64,000 bases of DNA, from positions 78,538 through 142,537 of the forward strand of contig JAIRYP010000015.1 in the NCBI GenBank assembly GCA_031267755.1. Reading direction: 5' to 3'. Of the stretch, positions 1 to 12,024 are shown one piece after another; within the stretch, counting starts at the first letter, position 1; each line of letters opens with the position of its first letter. This stretch comes from Clostridiales bacterium (GTDB lineage Bacteria > Bacillota > Clostridia > Monoglobales > JAIRYP01). The translations under genes and the position numbers were made by a program. The notes under the pieces are model-generated. The model ran no database searches and was not told the origin of the DNA. It saw only the letters and a program-made list of their open reading frames with translations.

Positions 1-1
1 A

Positions 2-40
2 ATTATAGATGGCGAAGAAAGATATTGGGGAAATTATTGA
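2..40 (+). CDS. 3' end of a third branched-chain-amino-acid-type ABC substrate-binding protein (truncated by window start)
   Basis: Frame from nt 2 reads IIDGEERYWGNY*, matching the C-termini of the two following paralogues (..IIIKILDGKEVFWGKY*, ..IQIRKGKEEFWGKF*). Confidence 0.75.
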   Translation: MIDGEERYWGNY

Positions 41-132
41 GGATTTTTGTTTAGTTTTAATTTGAGATGACAGATAGTTAATTTAAAACGGAAGAAAATT
101 TTTGTTTAATATTGTATTGAAAAGTTGGATAA

Positions 133-1356
133 ATGAGGTTATGCATAAAGGGGTTTAATATACAAATGTTTTTTAATAGAGTTTACACAAAAGTTTTAAA
201 ATATATTTTGTTTTTCACGTATTTATCATTTGCCATAATATTTGTTTCGTCGTGTAAAAAGGTTGAAAATAGCGAAATAAATATTGGAATTTTGGTTCCA
301 TTAAGCGGAAGTGCTGCGCAGTATGGAAATGCGATATATAACGGTGCATCGCTTTGTATTGATGAATTAAATGATGTAGGTGGTATAAATAAAAAACATG
401 TAAAACTTATAAAGTATGATGAAGAAAATGATCCTCTTAAAGCGAAAGTGGGTTATGAATTTCTTGAAGAACAAGGTGTACTTGGAATAATTGGTGATGT
501 AACGACTGCGACGACAGCTTCAATTATACCACTTTCTAAAGATGATAATATGCCGATTATAACACCGACTGCGTCGTCTGAAGATGTTACTTATGATTTT
601 AAAAATAAAATTTTAAATGAAAATGTTTTTAGAACTTGTTTCTTAAATTCTTTTCAAGGAAGAAAAATCGCTGAATTTGCTAAAACCCAATTTCAAACAG
701 AAACTGCTGCGCTTTTATATTGTTTAGATAGTGATTATTCGATTGAACTTAAAGAAGCATTTGAAAATGAGTGCAATAAACTTAAAATTAAAATTGTGTC
801 TATTGAAGGTTTTGTGGATAAAAAAGTGGATTTTAAATCACAACTTGAAAATATTAAAACAAAGAATCCGGATGTTTTGTTTATTCCATATTATTATGAA
901 ACTGTATCGTTGATAGCAGAGCAAGCAAAAAATATAGGAATAGATTGTGTAAAGCTTGGAACTGATGGTTGGTGTTCTGTGACGTCGAAAATTTCTGAAC
1001 CAAATTTGCTTGATGGCTCTTATTATTTTAGTGGTTTTTCAAATGATGATTCAAGCGAAAGTGCACAAAATTTTTTAACCAAGTATAGAAAAAATTTCAA
1101 TGAAGAACCAAATATGTTTGCAGCGCAAAGTTATGATGCTGCAAAAATTTTAACGGAATCTTTGAAAGTGACTTTGGATTATGGTTATGTTTCTGGTTCT
1201 GATGAATTTAAAAAAGAGGTTATTAAAAATATAAAGGAAACTCGATTTGAATGTGCGACAGGTGAAATTATTTTTGATATTTATAACAATCCTGAAAAAC
1301 AGGCGATAATAATTAAAATACTTGATGGGAAAGAAGTGTTTTGGGGAAAATATTGA
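133..1356 (+). CDS. ABC transporter substrate-binding lipoprotein, Leu/Ile/Val-binding (Peripla_BP_6) type
   Basis: Lipobox-like FVSSC, INIGILVPLSGSAAQYGNAIYNGASLCIDELNDVGGINKKHVKLIKYDEENDP typical of LivJ-like proteins; start uncertain. Confidence 0.9.
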   Translation: MRLCIKGFNIQMFFNRVYTKVLKYILFFTYLSFAIIFVSSCKKVENSEINIGILVPLSGSAAQYGNAIYNGASLCIDELNDVGGINKKHVKLIKYDEENDPLKAKVGYEFLEEQGVLGIIGDVTTATTASIIPLSKDDNMPIITPTASSEDVTYDFKNKILNENVFRTCFLNSFQGRKIAEFAKTQFQTETAALLYCLDSDYSIELKEAFENECNKLKIKIVSIEGFVDKKVDFKSQLENIKTKNPDVLFIPYYYETVSLIAEQAKNIGIDCVKLGTDGWCSVTSKISEPNLLDGSYYFSGFSNDDSSESAQNFLTKYRKNFNEEPNMFAAQSYDAAKILTESLKVTLDYGYVSGSDEFKKEVIKNIKETRFECATGEIIFDIYNNPEKQAIIIKILDGKEVFWGKY

Positions 1357-1449
1357 TATATTTATTTTTAAATTTTTATTTTTAGTTGTTTGAGAAAATT
1401 TGTAATTAAATTTTATTTGGAAAAATGATTTAAGATAGAGGTAGAAAAC

Positions 1450-2664
1450 GTGAGTAATTTAGAAAGCAAACAAATGAGAAGACGTTTGAATTATTGCAAA
1501 AAAATTAAATTGGTGTTGGGCGCTTTAATTGTTGCATTTATAATAAGTTTATTTAGTGCTTGTTTCAGGCCAACAAAAACAAACGAGATTAAGGTAGGGG
1601 TAATAGCTCCATTAACTGGAAATGTTTCAAAATATGGAATTGGGGCATTAAATGGCATTGAACTCTATATAGAAGAAATAAATGCAGAAGGCGGAATAAA
1701 CGGTAAAAATATTAAGCTTGTTAAATATGATGATGAGGGGGTGGCTTTAAAATCAATCGATGGTTATAATTTTTTAATTGATCAGAAAGTTGTGGCGATA
1801 ATAAATGCAACAACAAGCATTCCAGCGCTTGCCATATCAGGAAGAGCTTTTGATGATAAAGTTCCTATGGTTGTTGCAATTGCTACTGCAAATGAAATTA
1901 CTTATGATAGTAAAAATGATATTTTGTTTAAAAATGTTTTTAGAATGTCTATTACTGATACATCTCAAGGAGAAAAGTTAGGAAAGTTTGCATCTAATAT
2001 AATTAAAGCAAAAACTGCATGTATAATTTATTCGCCGGAAAATGATTATTCTAGAGATTTGAAAGAATCATTTGAGTTAGAATCTAAAAAGCGTGGCATA
2101 GAAATTTTAGGAATTGAAAGTTTTTCTGAACAGACAAATGATTTTCGGAGCCAACTTTTAAGAATTTCAAATGTTAAACCTGATGTAATTTTTGTTCCGC
2201 ATTATTATGAAACGGTTTCGTTGATATTAAAACAAGCTGAAAATTTTCCAATTAAAGGTTCATTTTTAGGAGCTGACGGATGGAGTTCTATAATAAACTT
2301 ATTAAATAATTTAAAATTAGCCAAAGACCTTCATTATTGTACTGTGTTTTCTAAAGATGAGCCACGAGATATTGTGGAAAAATTTTCTGCAAATTATGAG
2401 AATAAGTTTAGTGTTTATCCAAATACTTTTGCAGCAAATGGATATGATTCGGCAAAAATTCTTGTCGTTTCAATTCAAAGGGCATTGAGTAAAAATATTA
2501 AGCAAAGCGACGATTTAAAAGAAAAAATTATAAAAGAACTCAAAAATATAGAATTAGAATGTGTGACTGGAAGAATTACTTTTGACGAATTCAATAACTC
2601 TATAAGAGATGTTTGTATAATTCAGATTAGAAAAGGAAAAGAAGAGTTTTGGGGGAAATTTTAA
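1450..2664 (+). CDS. ABC transporter substrate-binding lipoprotein, Leu/Ile/Val-binding type (paralogue)
   Basis: IKVGVIAPLTGNVSKYGIGALNGIELYIEEINAEGGINGKNIKLVKYDDEG; GTG start with GAGGT upstream. Confidence 0.9.
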   Translation: MSNLESKQMRRRLNYCKKIKLVLGALIVAFIISLFSACFRPTKTNEIKVGVIAPLTGNVSKYGIGALNGIELYIEEINAEGGINGKNIKLVKYDDEGVALKSIDGYNFLIDQKVVAIINATTSIPALAISGRAFDDKVPMVVAIATANEITYDSKNDILFKNVFRMSITDTSQGEKLGKFASNIIKAKTACIIYSPENDYSRDLKESFELESKKRGIEILGIESFSEQTNDFRSQLLRISNVKPDVIFVPHYYETVSLILKQAENFPIKGSFLGADGWSSIINLLNNLKLAKDLHYCTVFSKDEPRDIVEKFSANYENKFSVYPNTFAANGYDSAKILVVSIQRALSKNIKQSDDLKEKIIKELKNIELECVTGRITFDEFNNSIRDVCIIQIRKGKEEFWGKF

Positions 2665-2729
2665 ATTAATTTTGGTTTTAAGATTTAGAGCTTTTAAACT
2701 GATAAATAAAATATGGTGAATGGTTTTTT

Positions 2730-3203
2730 ATGAAGATTGGATTTGGTTTTGATGTGCATAAATTTAAAATGGGGAGAAAATTAATTCTTGGAGGTGTGGA
2801 TATAGCGTGCGAGTACGGGCTTTTGGGCCATTCCGATGCTGATGTTTTAGTGCATTCTATAATAGATTCAATGTTTGGTGCATTGGGACTTGGTGATATT
2901 GGAAAACATTTTCCAGATAGTGATGAAAAATATAAGGACGTAAGCAGCTTAGAATTGTTAAAGATAACTTATGAAATGATGAGATCGAGAAGATATAAAA
3001 TTTCAAATATAGATTCGAGTTTGGTGATTGAAAAGCCGAAAATTCAATATTATGTTGATAAAATGGTTAGGAACATTTCAGAGATTTTGAAAGTTTCTGA
3101 AAATATTGTTAATATAAAGGCTACAACTACTGAAAATTTAGGATTTGTTGGAAGAGGTGAAGGAGCAAGTGCGTATTCGGTGATACTTATTGAGGAAAAT
3201 TGA
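2730..3203 (+). CDS. ispF: 2-C-methyl-D-erythritol 2,4-cyclodiphosphate synthase
   Basis: GFGFDVHKF, LGGV, GLLGHSDADVLVHSIIDSMFGALGLGDIGKHFPDSD, ATTTENLGFVGRGEG motifs. Confidence 0.96.
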   Translation: MKIGFGFDVHKFKMGRKLILGGVDIACEYGLLGHSDADVLVHSIIDSMFGALGLGDIGKHFPDSDEKYKDVSSLELLKITYEMMRSRRYKISNIDSSLVIEKPKIQYYVDKMVRNISEILKVSENIVNIKATTTENLGFVGRGEGASAYSVILIEEN

Positions 3204-3394
3204 TGTTTTGTGTGCATAAGCTAATCAAAAAACGATTTAAAGGGTAATTAATTAAGCATAACTACAAGTATTCAAATATTTTGAAGAATAATTAATTATA
3301 AAACTTCTTGCAAGAGAATAAATTTGTTTATATGATTTAGAGTTGTAGATGCTTAATTTAAAAGTGTCAGTTGTAAACATTAAAGGAGGAGTAA

Positions 3395-3691
<297 letters not shown>

Positions 3692-3758
3692 TGAAAATTG
3701 TATTACATAATGTTAAAGTTTGAAAATTTATTAAATTTGATATCGAGTATAAAAATAA

Positions 3759-5426
<1,668 letters not shown>

Positions 5427-5451
5427 AAATTTTATATTTGATTTTTGAGAT

Positions 5452-5475
5452 ACACAGCTTTTTGCTGTGTTCAAT
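5452..5475 (+). terminator. Putative intrinsic terminator after groEL
   Basis: ACACAGC-ttttt-GCTGTGT hairpin; weak T tract. Confidence 0.55.
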
Positions 5476-5618
5476 TTATTGAAGGTGGCTTGTGATTTTT
5501 TGAATTTTAAAATCGTTTAATAATTTTTTTAGTTGAATAAATATTTTATGGAATTAAAATAGAATAATGTTATAATTGATTTAATAAAAAGGAAGAAAGC
5601 TGAAGTTTATTTTTAAAA

Positions 5619-6335
5619 TTAATTTATTTTTAATTTTTTAATTTCCAATTTGTTTTCTTTGTTTATTTTATTTGAATCTAGTATTTTTTGAATGGATTTG
5701 TTTTGAGTCCATTTGTCTAAGATTTTAAGTTTTAAAAGTTTTTTTGTGTTTTTAGGAAATTTTGCGTAACAATTAGAAATAAGCCAAGCATTACCCATTC
5801 TTACATAGTAGTATTCCAATTTAATATCTTTGCAGATTTCTAAAATTTTATCTATAAATTTTTCATTCACAAAATTGTTTAGGATTAAAATTAGGCCAAA
5901 ACGTACTTCCCAAGGATTATTGAAACGAGTGAATTTAATAATTTCATTAAAAGTTATGTCTTGATTTTTGATTAATTGAGGATATTTTTTGGCTGCAGTG
6001 TCGCATAATGCCCAATTTGAAATGTGTGGAACGAAATTTTTTAACATTTTAATAAGTTCTTCAAAATTTGGTTTTAGATATTCGATAATAAAAGCGTGAA
6101 TCATACATTCTTCAAAATATTTATATTTGTTTATTTTTAAAAATTCTAAATAATTATTTTTAGAAATTTGCTTTGCAATATCTCTTAAAATTGGAGTTCT
6201 AATGCCGATAAATTCAAGATTTTTGTCATTAGTAATTTTAGAAGCAAATTCTTTATATTTTAAATCTCTAAGAGTTTTTATATGATCAATAAATTCTTTG
6301 TATTTTTGTTCATTCCACGAGCATTGAAAATTCAT
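5619..6335 (-). CDS. DNA alkylation repair (AlkD-like HEAT repeat) protein
   Basis: FIGIRTPILRDIAKQISKN, SNWALCDTAAKKYP, NPWEVRFGLILILNNFV, YYYVRMGNAWLISNCYAKFP. Confidence 0.85.
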   Translation of the reverse strand: MNFQCSWNEQKYKEFIDHIKTLRDLKYKEFASKITNDKNLEFIGIRTPILRDIAKQISKNNYLEFLKINKYKYFEECMIHAFIIEYLKPNFEELIKMLKNFVPHISNWALCDTAAKKYPQLIKNQDITFNEIIKFTRFNNPWEVRFGLILILNNFVNEKFIDKILEICKDIKLEYYYVRMGNAWLISNCYAKFPKNTKKLLKLKILDKWTQNKSIQKILDSNKINKENKLEIKKLKIN

Positions 6336-6387
6336 TTTATTTTTCCAATATTTATATATATGTATTTTTAAGTTTTTATGTATTGTT

Positions 6388-6744
6388 TTAGTCTTCTTTT
6401 TCTAACAGTATTGCCCTAAAAAAATCAAATTTATTCAGATGTTCATAGACTGTGTTTATTTCATTTTTCGTGCAGTCAATCAAAATTTTTATCTCAGAAT
6501 CTTTTTTCATTATATCAATTGTACATAAAATTCCTACTACAATTTTATTTGTTAAACTGCCGCAAAAGCAATCTATTCCATCGTCGTCCATTGATGTTGT
6601 TTTGGTTAAATATCCATAATCAAGCGGATAAACATAAGTTTTTGGAAATTTTGGATGTTTTGAACCTTTGGGTCTATCGATTACGATTTTTGATTCATCA
6701 ATGAGTTTTTGAATATTTTCCCAGAAATATTTATTATTTTTCAT
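6388..6744 (-). CDS. Small inorganic-pyrophosphatase-like protein
   Basis: IVIDRPKGSKHPKFPKTYVYPLDYGYL..DDDGIDCFCGS, PPase-fold family. Confidence 0.75.
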   Translation of the reverse strand: MKNNKYFWENIQKLIDESKIVIDRPKGSKHPKFPKTYVYPLDYGYLTKTTSMDDDGIDCFCGSLTNKIVVGILCTIDIMKKDSEIKILIDCTKNEINTVYEHLNKFDFFRAILLEKED

Positions 6745-6803
6745 TAGTTTTTTTCCATATATTAAATTATGTTACAATTTTATGAAATTTTAAAGAATTT
6801 TGT

Positions 6804-7466
6804 TTATAAAGTAAATTTTATGTTGATTTTGCTCTTTTTTGTAGAAGTATCAATTTTTATATCTCCAATTTCACTAAGTTTTGAAACATGAATTCCACCA
6901 CATGGAATTTTGTTTTTATCAAATTCCCACCAACGGAAACCTTTTTTATTGGCATCGGGATAAGTTTTCACTTCTATATTAGTTTTTAAAAGTTCTAAAA
7001 ATCTTTCATTGATTTTTTCAAGAGTTTTAATATCAAAATCTGAATTTTCGTATTTATTAAAAGCAAATCCATCTTCAATCGATGAAATTTTTGGATATGG
7101 AATATTTTTTTTGCCAATTTCTTCAATTATACAGTGATGTAAATGCAAACAAGTATGTAATTTCATTTGATTTAATCTAAAATTCCAATCGAGAATACAT
7201 TTTACCGTTTCCCCTTGAAATTTATCAGAAATATCAAACTCTAAAATAGAAATTGATTCGTTTTTTTCGTCTTTAACGCTATCAATTATTTTAAATTCTT
7301 TTTCTTCAATAAAAAATTTGCCGCGATCGCCTTTTTGCCCTCCTCCCTTTGGATAAAAAATACTTTTTTCAAATTTTATGTAGCATTTGTCATTTTGATT
7401 AGAAATATATTCAATTTTGGTTTCAATTTCTTTCAAATATTTATCTTTGTAATATACGGCCTGCAT
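6804..7466 (-). CDS. AlaX-like alanyl-tRNA editing protein
   Basis: FYPKGGGQKGDRG, HTCLHLHHC, CGGIHVSKLSEIG. Confidence 0.85.
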   Translation of the reverse strand: MQAVYYKDKYLKEIETKIEYISNQNDKCYIKFEKSIFYPKGGGQKGDRGKFFIEEKEFKIIDSVKDEKNESISILEFDISDKFQGETVKCILDWNFRLNQMKLHTCLHLHHCIIEEIGKKNIPYPKISSIEDGFAFNKYENSDFDIKTLEKINERFLELLKTNIEVKTYPDANKKGFRWWEFDKNKIPCGGIHVSKLSEIGDIKIDTSTKKSKINIKFTL

Positions 7467-7520
7467 TGTAAAATTACCCTTCTGTATTTTGTAGAATTAA
7501 TTAATGTAAGTTATAAGTTT

Positions 7521-8186
7521 TTATTTATACAATAATATTTGAAATCCAATACCAAATTTTATTATTTCACTTTTTTTAAATGGAGATTTTGCTATAAATT
7601 GTTCGAATTCATCTCTAGTGTAAGCACTACTTTTTAAAAAAGTTTTGAATGAAATTTTAGTAAAAAAACGATCAAAACCTTTCATATTAGAATTTTCTAT
7701 TTCGAAATTTATATCTTCTTTTGTTGCATTGTGGTTCATATCTAAAATTAGTGCTGTTCCGCCAGTTTTTAAAACACGATACATTTCATGTAAAGCTTTA
7801 ACTGGATATTTGAAATTTTTGAATGCGGCCGTACACACAACAAAATCAACTGTTTCGTTTATTAACGGAAGTTTATCAGCATTTCCGTGCCGAAAATCTA
7901 CAGTAACATTTTCGATAGCTGCATTATGTTTTTCAATTTTAACAAAATCTTCACTTAGTTCCACCCCAATTACTGTGTAGCCAAGTTTTGCTAATTCAAT
8001 AGATAAATATCCCGGCCCCGGTGCGATTTCCAAAATTGTTGCTTTATTGGGTGCGTGATTAGTTACGATTTCTGCATATTTGCGCATTTCTTTTAATCGA
8101 AATTTTTGTGTGTTTTTATTATACCATTTTGCCAAAATGCCCGTAATTATTGAATCATTTTTGCGTTGATGTTTTGTTAAAGCCAT
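7521..8186 (-). CDS. Class I SAM-dependent methyltransferase
   Basis: ILEIAPGPGYLSIELAKLGYTVIGVELS, MYRVLKTGGTALILDM. Confidence 0.88.
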   Translation of the reverse strand: MALTKHQRKNDSIITGILAKWYNKNTQKFRLKEMRKYAEIVTNHAPNKATILEIAPGPGYLSIELAKLGYTVIGVELSEDFVKIEKHNAAIENVTVDFRHGNADKLPLINETVDFVVCTAAFKNFKYPVKALHEMYRVLKTGGTALILDMNHNATKEDINFEIENSNMKGFDRFFTKISFKTFLKSSAYTRDEFEQFIAKSPFKKSEIIKFGIGFQILLYK

Positions 8187-8330
8187 AAATTTCCTTTAAA
8201 TTTGTGATTCTAGCCTAAAATAATTCACTGGTCGACGAATCAGCTTATTTTTTTAAATTATTTTAAACAATTTTTATTTGTTTGTTAAATTTTCGTGTCA
8301 GCTTTCTAATTTATAATTTTGTTTTTTATT

Positions 8331-8677
8331 TGGTGGAGGCGACGGGAGTTGAACCCGTGTCCGAAAATGTTCAATATAAATGCTCTACAAACATAGTTTA
8401 TGGTTAAAATTCCCTAAATAAAAGTCCACAAACAAACTTTGTTTTAGGTAATCTCGAATGTCATGACTTAATATGAGATATTTTTAAGTCACGTTCACTG
8501 CTAGTTGACGCCTAAATCCGCATCGCAGTATTTGCAGACAAGACGGCCGCTGCGTTTAGGCAGCTGCGTATAATTCTTCGTTATTTGCGTTTAATTTAAT
8601 TTTGGAATTTTTATGCAGTTTCCACTGCAGTTTGCACATTTATACCAAATCACTCTCGTCGAAACCATTACGCCCCC
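8331..8677 (-). ncRNA. ssrA: Transfer-messenger RNA (tmRNA)
   Basis: 5' end GGGGGCGTAATGGTTTCGACG, 3' end GACGGGAGTTGAACCCGTGTCCG context and CGCCTCCACCA; encoded tag ANNEELYAAA* at 8588..8556; next to smpB. Confidence 0.95.
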
Positions 8678-8841
8678 AAAAATTTAGATATTTTGTTTAT
8701 TAATTTATTTTTGGCTCAATAAAGTTTAAAGACTTATTTAGTTTATTTTATTAATATTTAGCAGTTGAGCGCCAGAGTATACTCTATAACTTCTTATGAT
8801 AAATTAAAATACAGTTAGATATTTTTTTAATCTTGTAAAAA

Positions 8842-9309
8842 TTATTCTTTAAAACTAAGTGCTCTGTTAATTCTTATTTTTGCTTCTCTTTCGGCAATGA
8901 CATGCCTTTTATCATATTTTTTCTTTCCGATACAAAGGCCAATTTCAAGTTTTATATAGGCTCCTGAGAAGTAAATTTTAAGTGGTATAACCGAAAATCC
9001 TGTTTTTGTTGTTTTTCCAATAATAGAATTTATTTCCTTTTTATTTAATAAGAGTTTTCTAATTCTACGAGGATCAACAACCCAAATGTTTCCTTTTTCA
9101 TAAGGACTTATGTGCATGCCGATTATTAATGCTTCACCTGTTTTAAACGATACATAAGAGTCTTTTAAATTTATTTTTCCTAAACGGATTGATTTTACTT
9201 CTGTGCCGTAAAGTGAAATTCCAGCTTCATATTTTTCGTTTATAAAATAATCATAATTTGCTTTTTTGTTTTGCGCAATAATTTTAAAATGTTTTTTTTT
9301 AATGTTCAA
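8842..9309 (-). CDS. smpB: SsrA-binding protein SmpB
   Basis: YEAGISLYGTEVKSIRLGKINLKDSYV, KYDKRHVIAERE; TTG start after AGGAG. Confidence 0.97.
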   Translation of the reverse strand: MNIKKKHFKIIAQNKKANYDYFINEKYEAGISLYGTEVKSIRLGKINLKDSYVSFKTGEALIIGMHISPYEKGNIWVVDPRRIRKLLLNKKEINSIIGKTTKTGFSVIPLKIYFSGAYIKLEIGLCIGKKKYDKRHVIAEREAKIRINRALSFKE

Positions 9310-9416
9310 ACCAATGCTCCTAAATAGAGATTGTTTTTAATGTTTTTACAATTTTAAACTTTTTTAATAAAACTTAATAATTTAAATGATTTAATTTTTA
9401 TTTTAACTTCTAATTT

Positions 9417-10520
9417 TTAAAGAGCAGGTGGCTCTTCTTTTTTTATTTTCGAAGGATATATTTCAGGATTCCTCAACACATAATTTTTAAAACTACTTGG
9501 GTGCACTCCATGTTCCTCAACAAGTTCAGTTGCTTTTTCTCGTGCTTGGTTCAAATTCTCAACAACTTTTTTGCCCTGTTCATATTCTTCTTCACTACAT
9601 TTTTTTCTTAACTTTTGGTCAAAATTTTCATGTGTAATTGTTCCATGAAGCCACGTTTCGATAGGTAAAATAAATTTGCAATAAAAAATTATCAAAATTT
9701 CGTTTAGAATGCCTTTGTTCTCTAATGTTAAAGGTGACATTTTTTGATATATTGAATTTACTTTTTCAGAAATATTTTTACTTTTATATGTACTATAAAT
9801 GTCACTTACTAAAGAATAATACACAGATTTATTATAACTGCCCTTGATATCTTCCACACCGTTTGCCTTAAAAATCATTGAATATATTTTAAAATAGGCA
9901 TAAGGAATAGATTTATTTTCTTTTTCAAATTGTTTAAAGCAAGTTTCTAAAGAAAACAACACTACGGATTTAAAAAAATTAAAATTATTTTCTGGCCTTG
10001 GTAATAATTTTTTGATTTCAGTGATAAATTTAGAAAATTTTGAAATTTTTTCTCTTTGTTCTTTGCTAAGTTTATAAGAAGAATTAGAATCTTCTTCAGG
10101 AAAAAAAAGTTTTTTATTTTTAAAAATAGCATTAACATCATCCATTAAATAAAAATTTTCATAATGTGACAATAGGTATGCAACCTGATCCGGTGTATAA
10201 CTGATGATATGATCGCCTACAACAAAAACGCACATCAAAACACCTTCAAGTATCACAATGTGTTCTTTATATAATAATTTATCTAACGCAAATCGAGCTC
10301 TTGACGTTCCTACTAATGGAAATTTTTTTTTTAAATATTCTTCTGATTTTTCTGAAACTGTCAATCCAATGTTTTTGTTTTCTAAAATTTGTTCCTTTAA
10401 TGAAACATAATCTGGTTTTTCTATAGCTAAAACTTTTTGTCTAAATTCCTCTTTTTCGTTTTCGTTTGCGTATCTTATATTTAAATTTGGAAATTTTTTT
10501 ATAATTGTCTCAATTTTCAT
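9417..10520 (-). CDS. Hypothetical protein (367 aa)
   Basis: Long ORF with SD; no recognised motif. Confidence 0.7.
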   Translation of the reverse strand: MKIETIIKKFPNLNIRYANENEKEEFRQKVLAIEKPDYVSLKEQILENKNIGLTVSEKSEEYLKKKFPLVGTSRARFALDKLLYKEHIVILEGVLMCVFVVGDHIISYTPDQVAYLLSHYENFYLMDDVNAIFKNKKLFFPEEDSNSSYKLSKEQREKISKFSKFITEIKKLLPRPENNFNFFKSVVLFSLETCFKQFEKENKSIPYAYFKIYSMIFKANGVEDIKGSYNKSVYYSLVSDIYSTYKSKNISEKVNSIYQKMSPLTLENKGILNEILIIFYCKFILPIETWLHGTITHENFDQKLRKKCSEEEYEQGKKVVENLNQAREKATELVEEHGVHPSSFKNYVLRNPEIYPSKIKKEEPPAL

Positions 10521-10661
10521 AACATTATCTCATCCTTCGGTCTTAATTAATATATTTATTTTTTAAAATTTTTCTTGAATTTATTTTAAAATTTATATAT
10601 TTATATTGTTAGAATATTTTAAAAAATTATTCAAATGTTTTTTATCTGGAGGTAGCACATA

Positions 10662-11816
10662 ATGTCGGCTGTATCAACTGTAATAGGTGAAATAATTTCA
10701 AAAGTGGAACAAGAACATTCCCGGTTATTGAGAGAGCGAGAAAGGTATGCGAACGAATTCGTTGCAATAGAAAATTTTGAGCTTTATAATGATCAAGATT
10801 TGTTAGAAAGGTTTGTAGATGGCGTAAATCGTTATAAAGAAATTAAGGAAGAGTTACCTAGGTGTGAACGAGAAAGAGATGATTTAATGGAAAAATTAAA
10901 ACCAGATCCGTCTTTACCTCTTTTGTTTTTTGCTGCAGGTACGGTTGTCCCAGTAATAGGTAATTTAACAGGGCTTGTAGTTGGAGCTGTAGAAAGATAT
11001 CAAGAAAAGAAAGAACAAGGCATTAGATGTGAAGAACTTGAAAAACGAATTATGCCAAATTACAAAAATGATTTATTGGATTTAGAGAAATTTATTGTGA
11101 TGGCAAATGCAGAAATGGATGCGCGTGCAAGTCGTGCAGAGAATGAGAGATTACAGGAAATTATAAGAAAGCAACAAGAAGAAATTGATGGCAAAATTGT
11201 CATAATAGGAGACGGAATTGATGAGATAACTGATACAGTAAACAATATAATCGACGATTTAACTTTATTGGATGAACAGGAAGACGGTGAAATAGGTGCG
11301 GCTGAACAATATTATACGCAACTCGAGGAAGATCTTATAGCTGAAGTTAACCAACTTGATGTTCCTGAGAGCGTTAAAATTGTTATGCGTGCCAAAATAG
11401 TTGAAGAAGTAAGCGCTATGCATGAAAATAAACAAAAAGAAATTGCCGATAAATATCGCAGAGCTCGCGAACCGCGTGAAAGAGCTTTAAAAGAAGCACA
11501 AATGAAACTTGCAAATTTGAAAGAAGTGAAAGATGCATTAGCCAGAGGCGAAAATGTTACTTTACCTCAAAGTTCTTCAGCTGATTCAAAACCATCATTT
11601 TCTCCTCCTCCGAAAGAAGTTTTTGACGAAGCACGAATGATTCAATCTAAAGAAGTTATTATGAAAAAGGCACTCGAAGCAAAAATTGCTTTTCTTAGGG
11701 AAAAAAGAATTATGGTTCCGACTCCAAACGAACAAGCTAAAACAAAAACAATACCTATGCCGCAAAAAGCTGCAGCTGGATCTCAAGTTAAAAAACCTGC
11801 CGCTACTTTTAAATAG
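10662..11816 (+). CDS. Hypothetical coiled-coil protein with hydrophobic segment and Pro/Ser-rich tail
   Basis: SD tctggaggtagcacata; heptad-like helices; PLLFFAAGTVVPVIGNLTGLVVGAV; LARGENVTLPQ motif. Confidence 0.8.
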   Translation: MSAVSTVIGEIISKVEQEHSRLLRERERYANEFVAIENFELYNDQDLLERFVDGVNRYKEIKEELPRCERERDDLMEKLKPDPSLPLLFFAAGTVVPVIGNLTGLVVGAVERYQEKKEQGIRCEELEKRIMPNYKNDLLDLEKFIVMANAEMDARASRAENERLQEIIRKQQEEIDGKIVIIGDGIDEITDTVNNIIDDLTLLDEQEDGEIGAAEQYYTQLEEDLIAEVNQLDVPESVKIVMRAKIVEEVSAMHENKQKEIADKYRRAREPRERALKEAQMKLANLKEVKDALARGENVTLPQSSSADSKPSFSPPPKEVFDEARMIQSKEVIMKKALEAKIAFLREKRIMVPTPNEQAKTKTIPMPQKAAAGSQVKKPAATFK

Positions 11817-12024
11817 AATAATGGCTTACATAATTTGAATTAAATCAGTGGAATCTATCGAATTTAAGATGTGTAGTCGCGTGAGGTTTTTAAAGATTTT
11901 TTCAATGTTTAAATCAGCGTGTTCTAAATAGAGACTATTTTTTTTGGAATTATTTGATAATTTTTATATATAAACTGTTAATGCGTTTTGAAAAAAGGTG
12001 CGAATATTTTTTGTGGGAGTTAAT

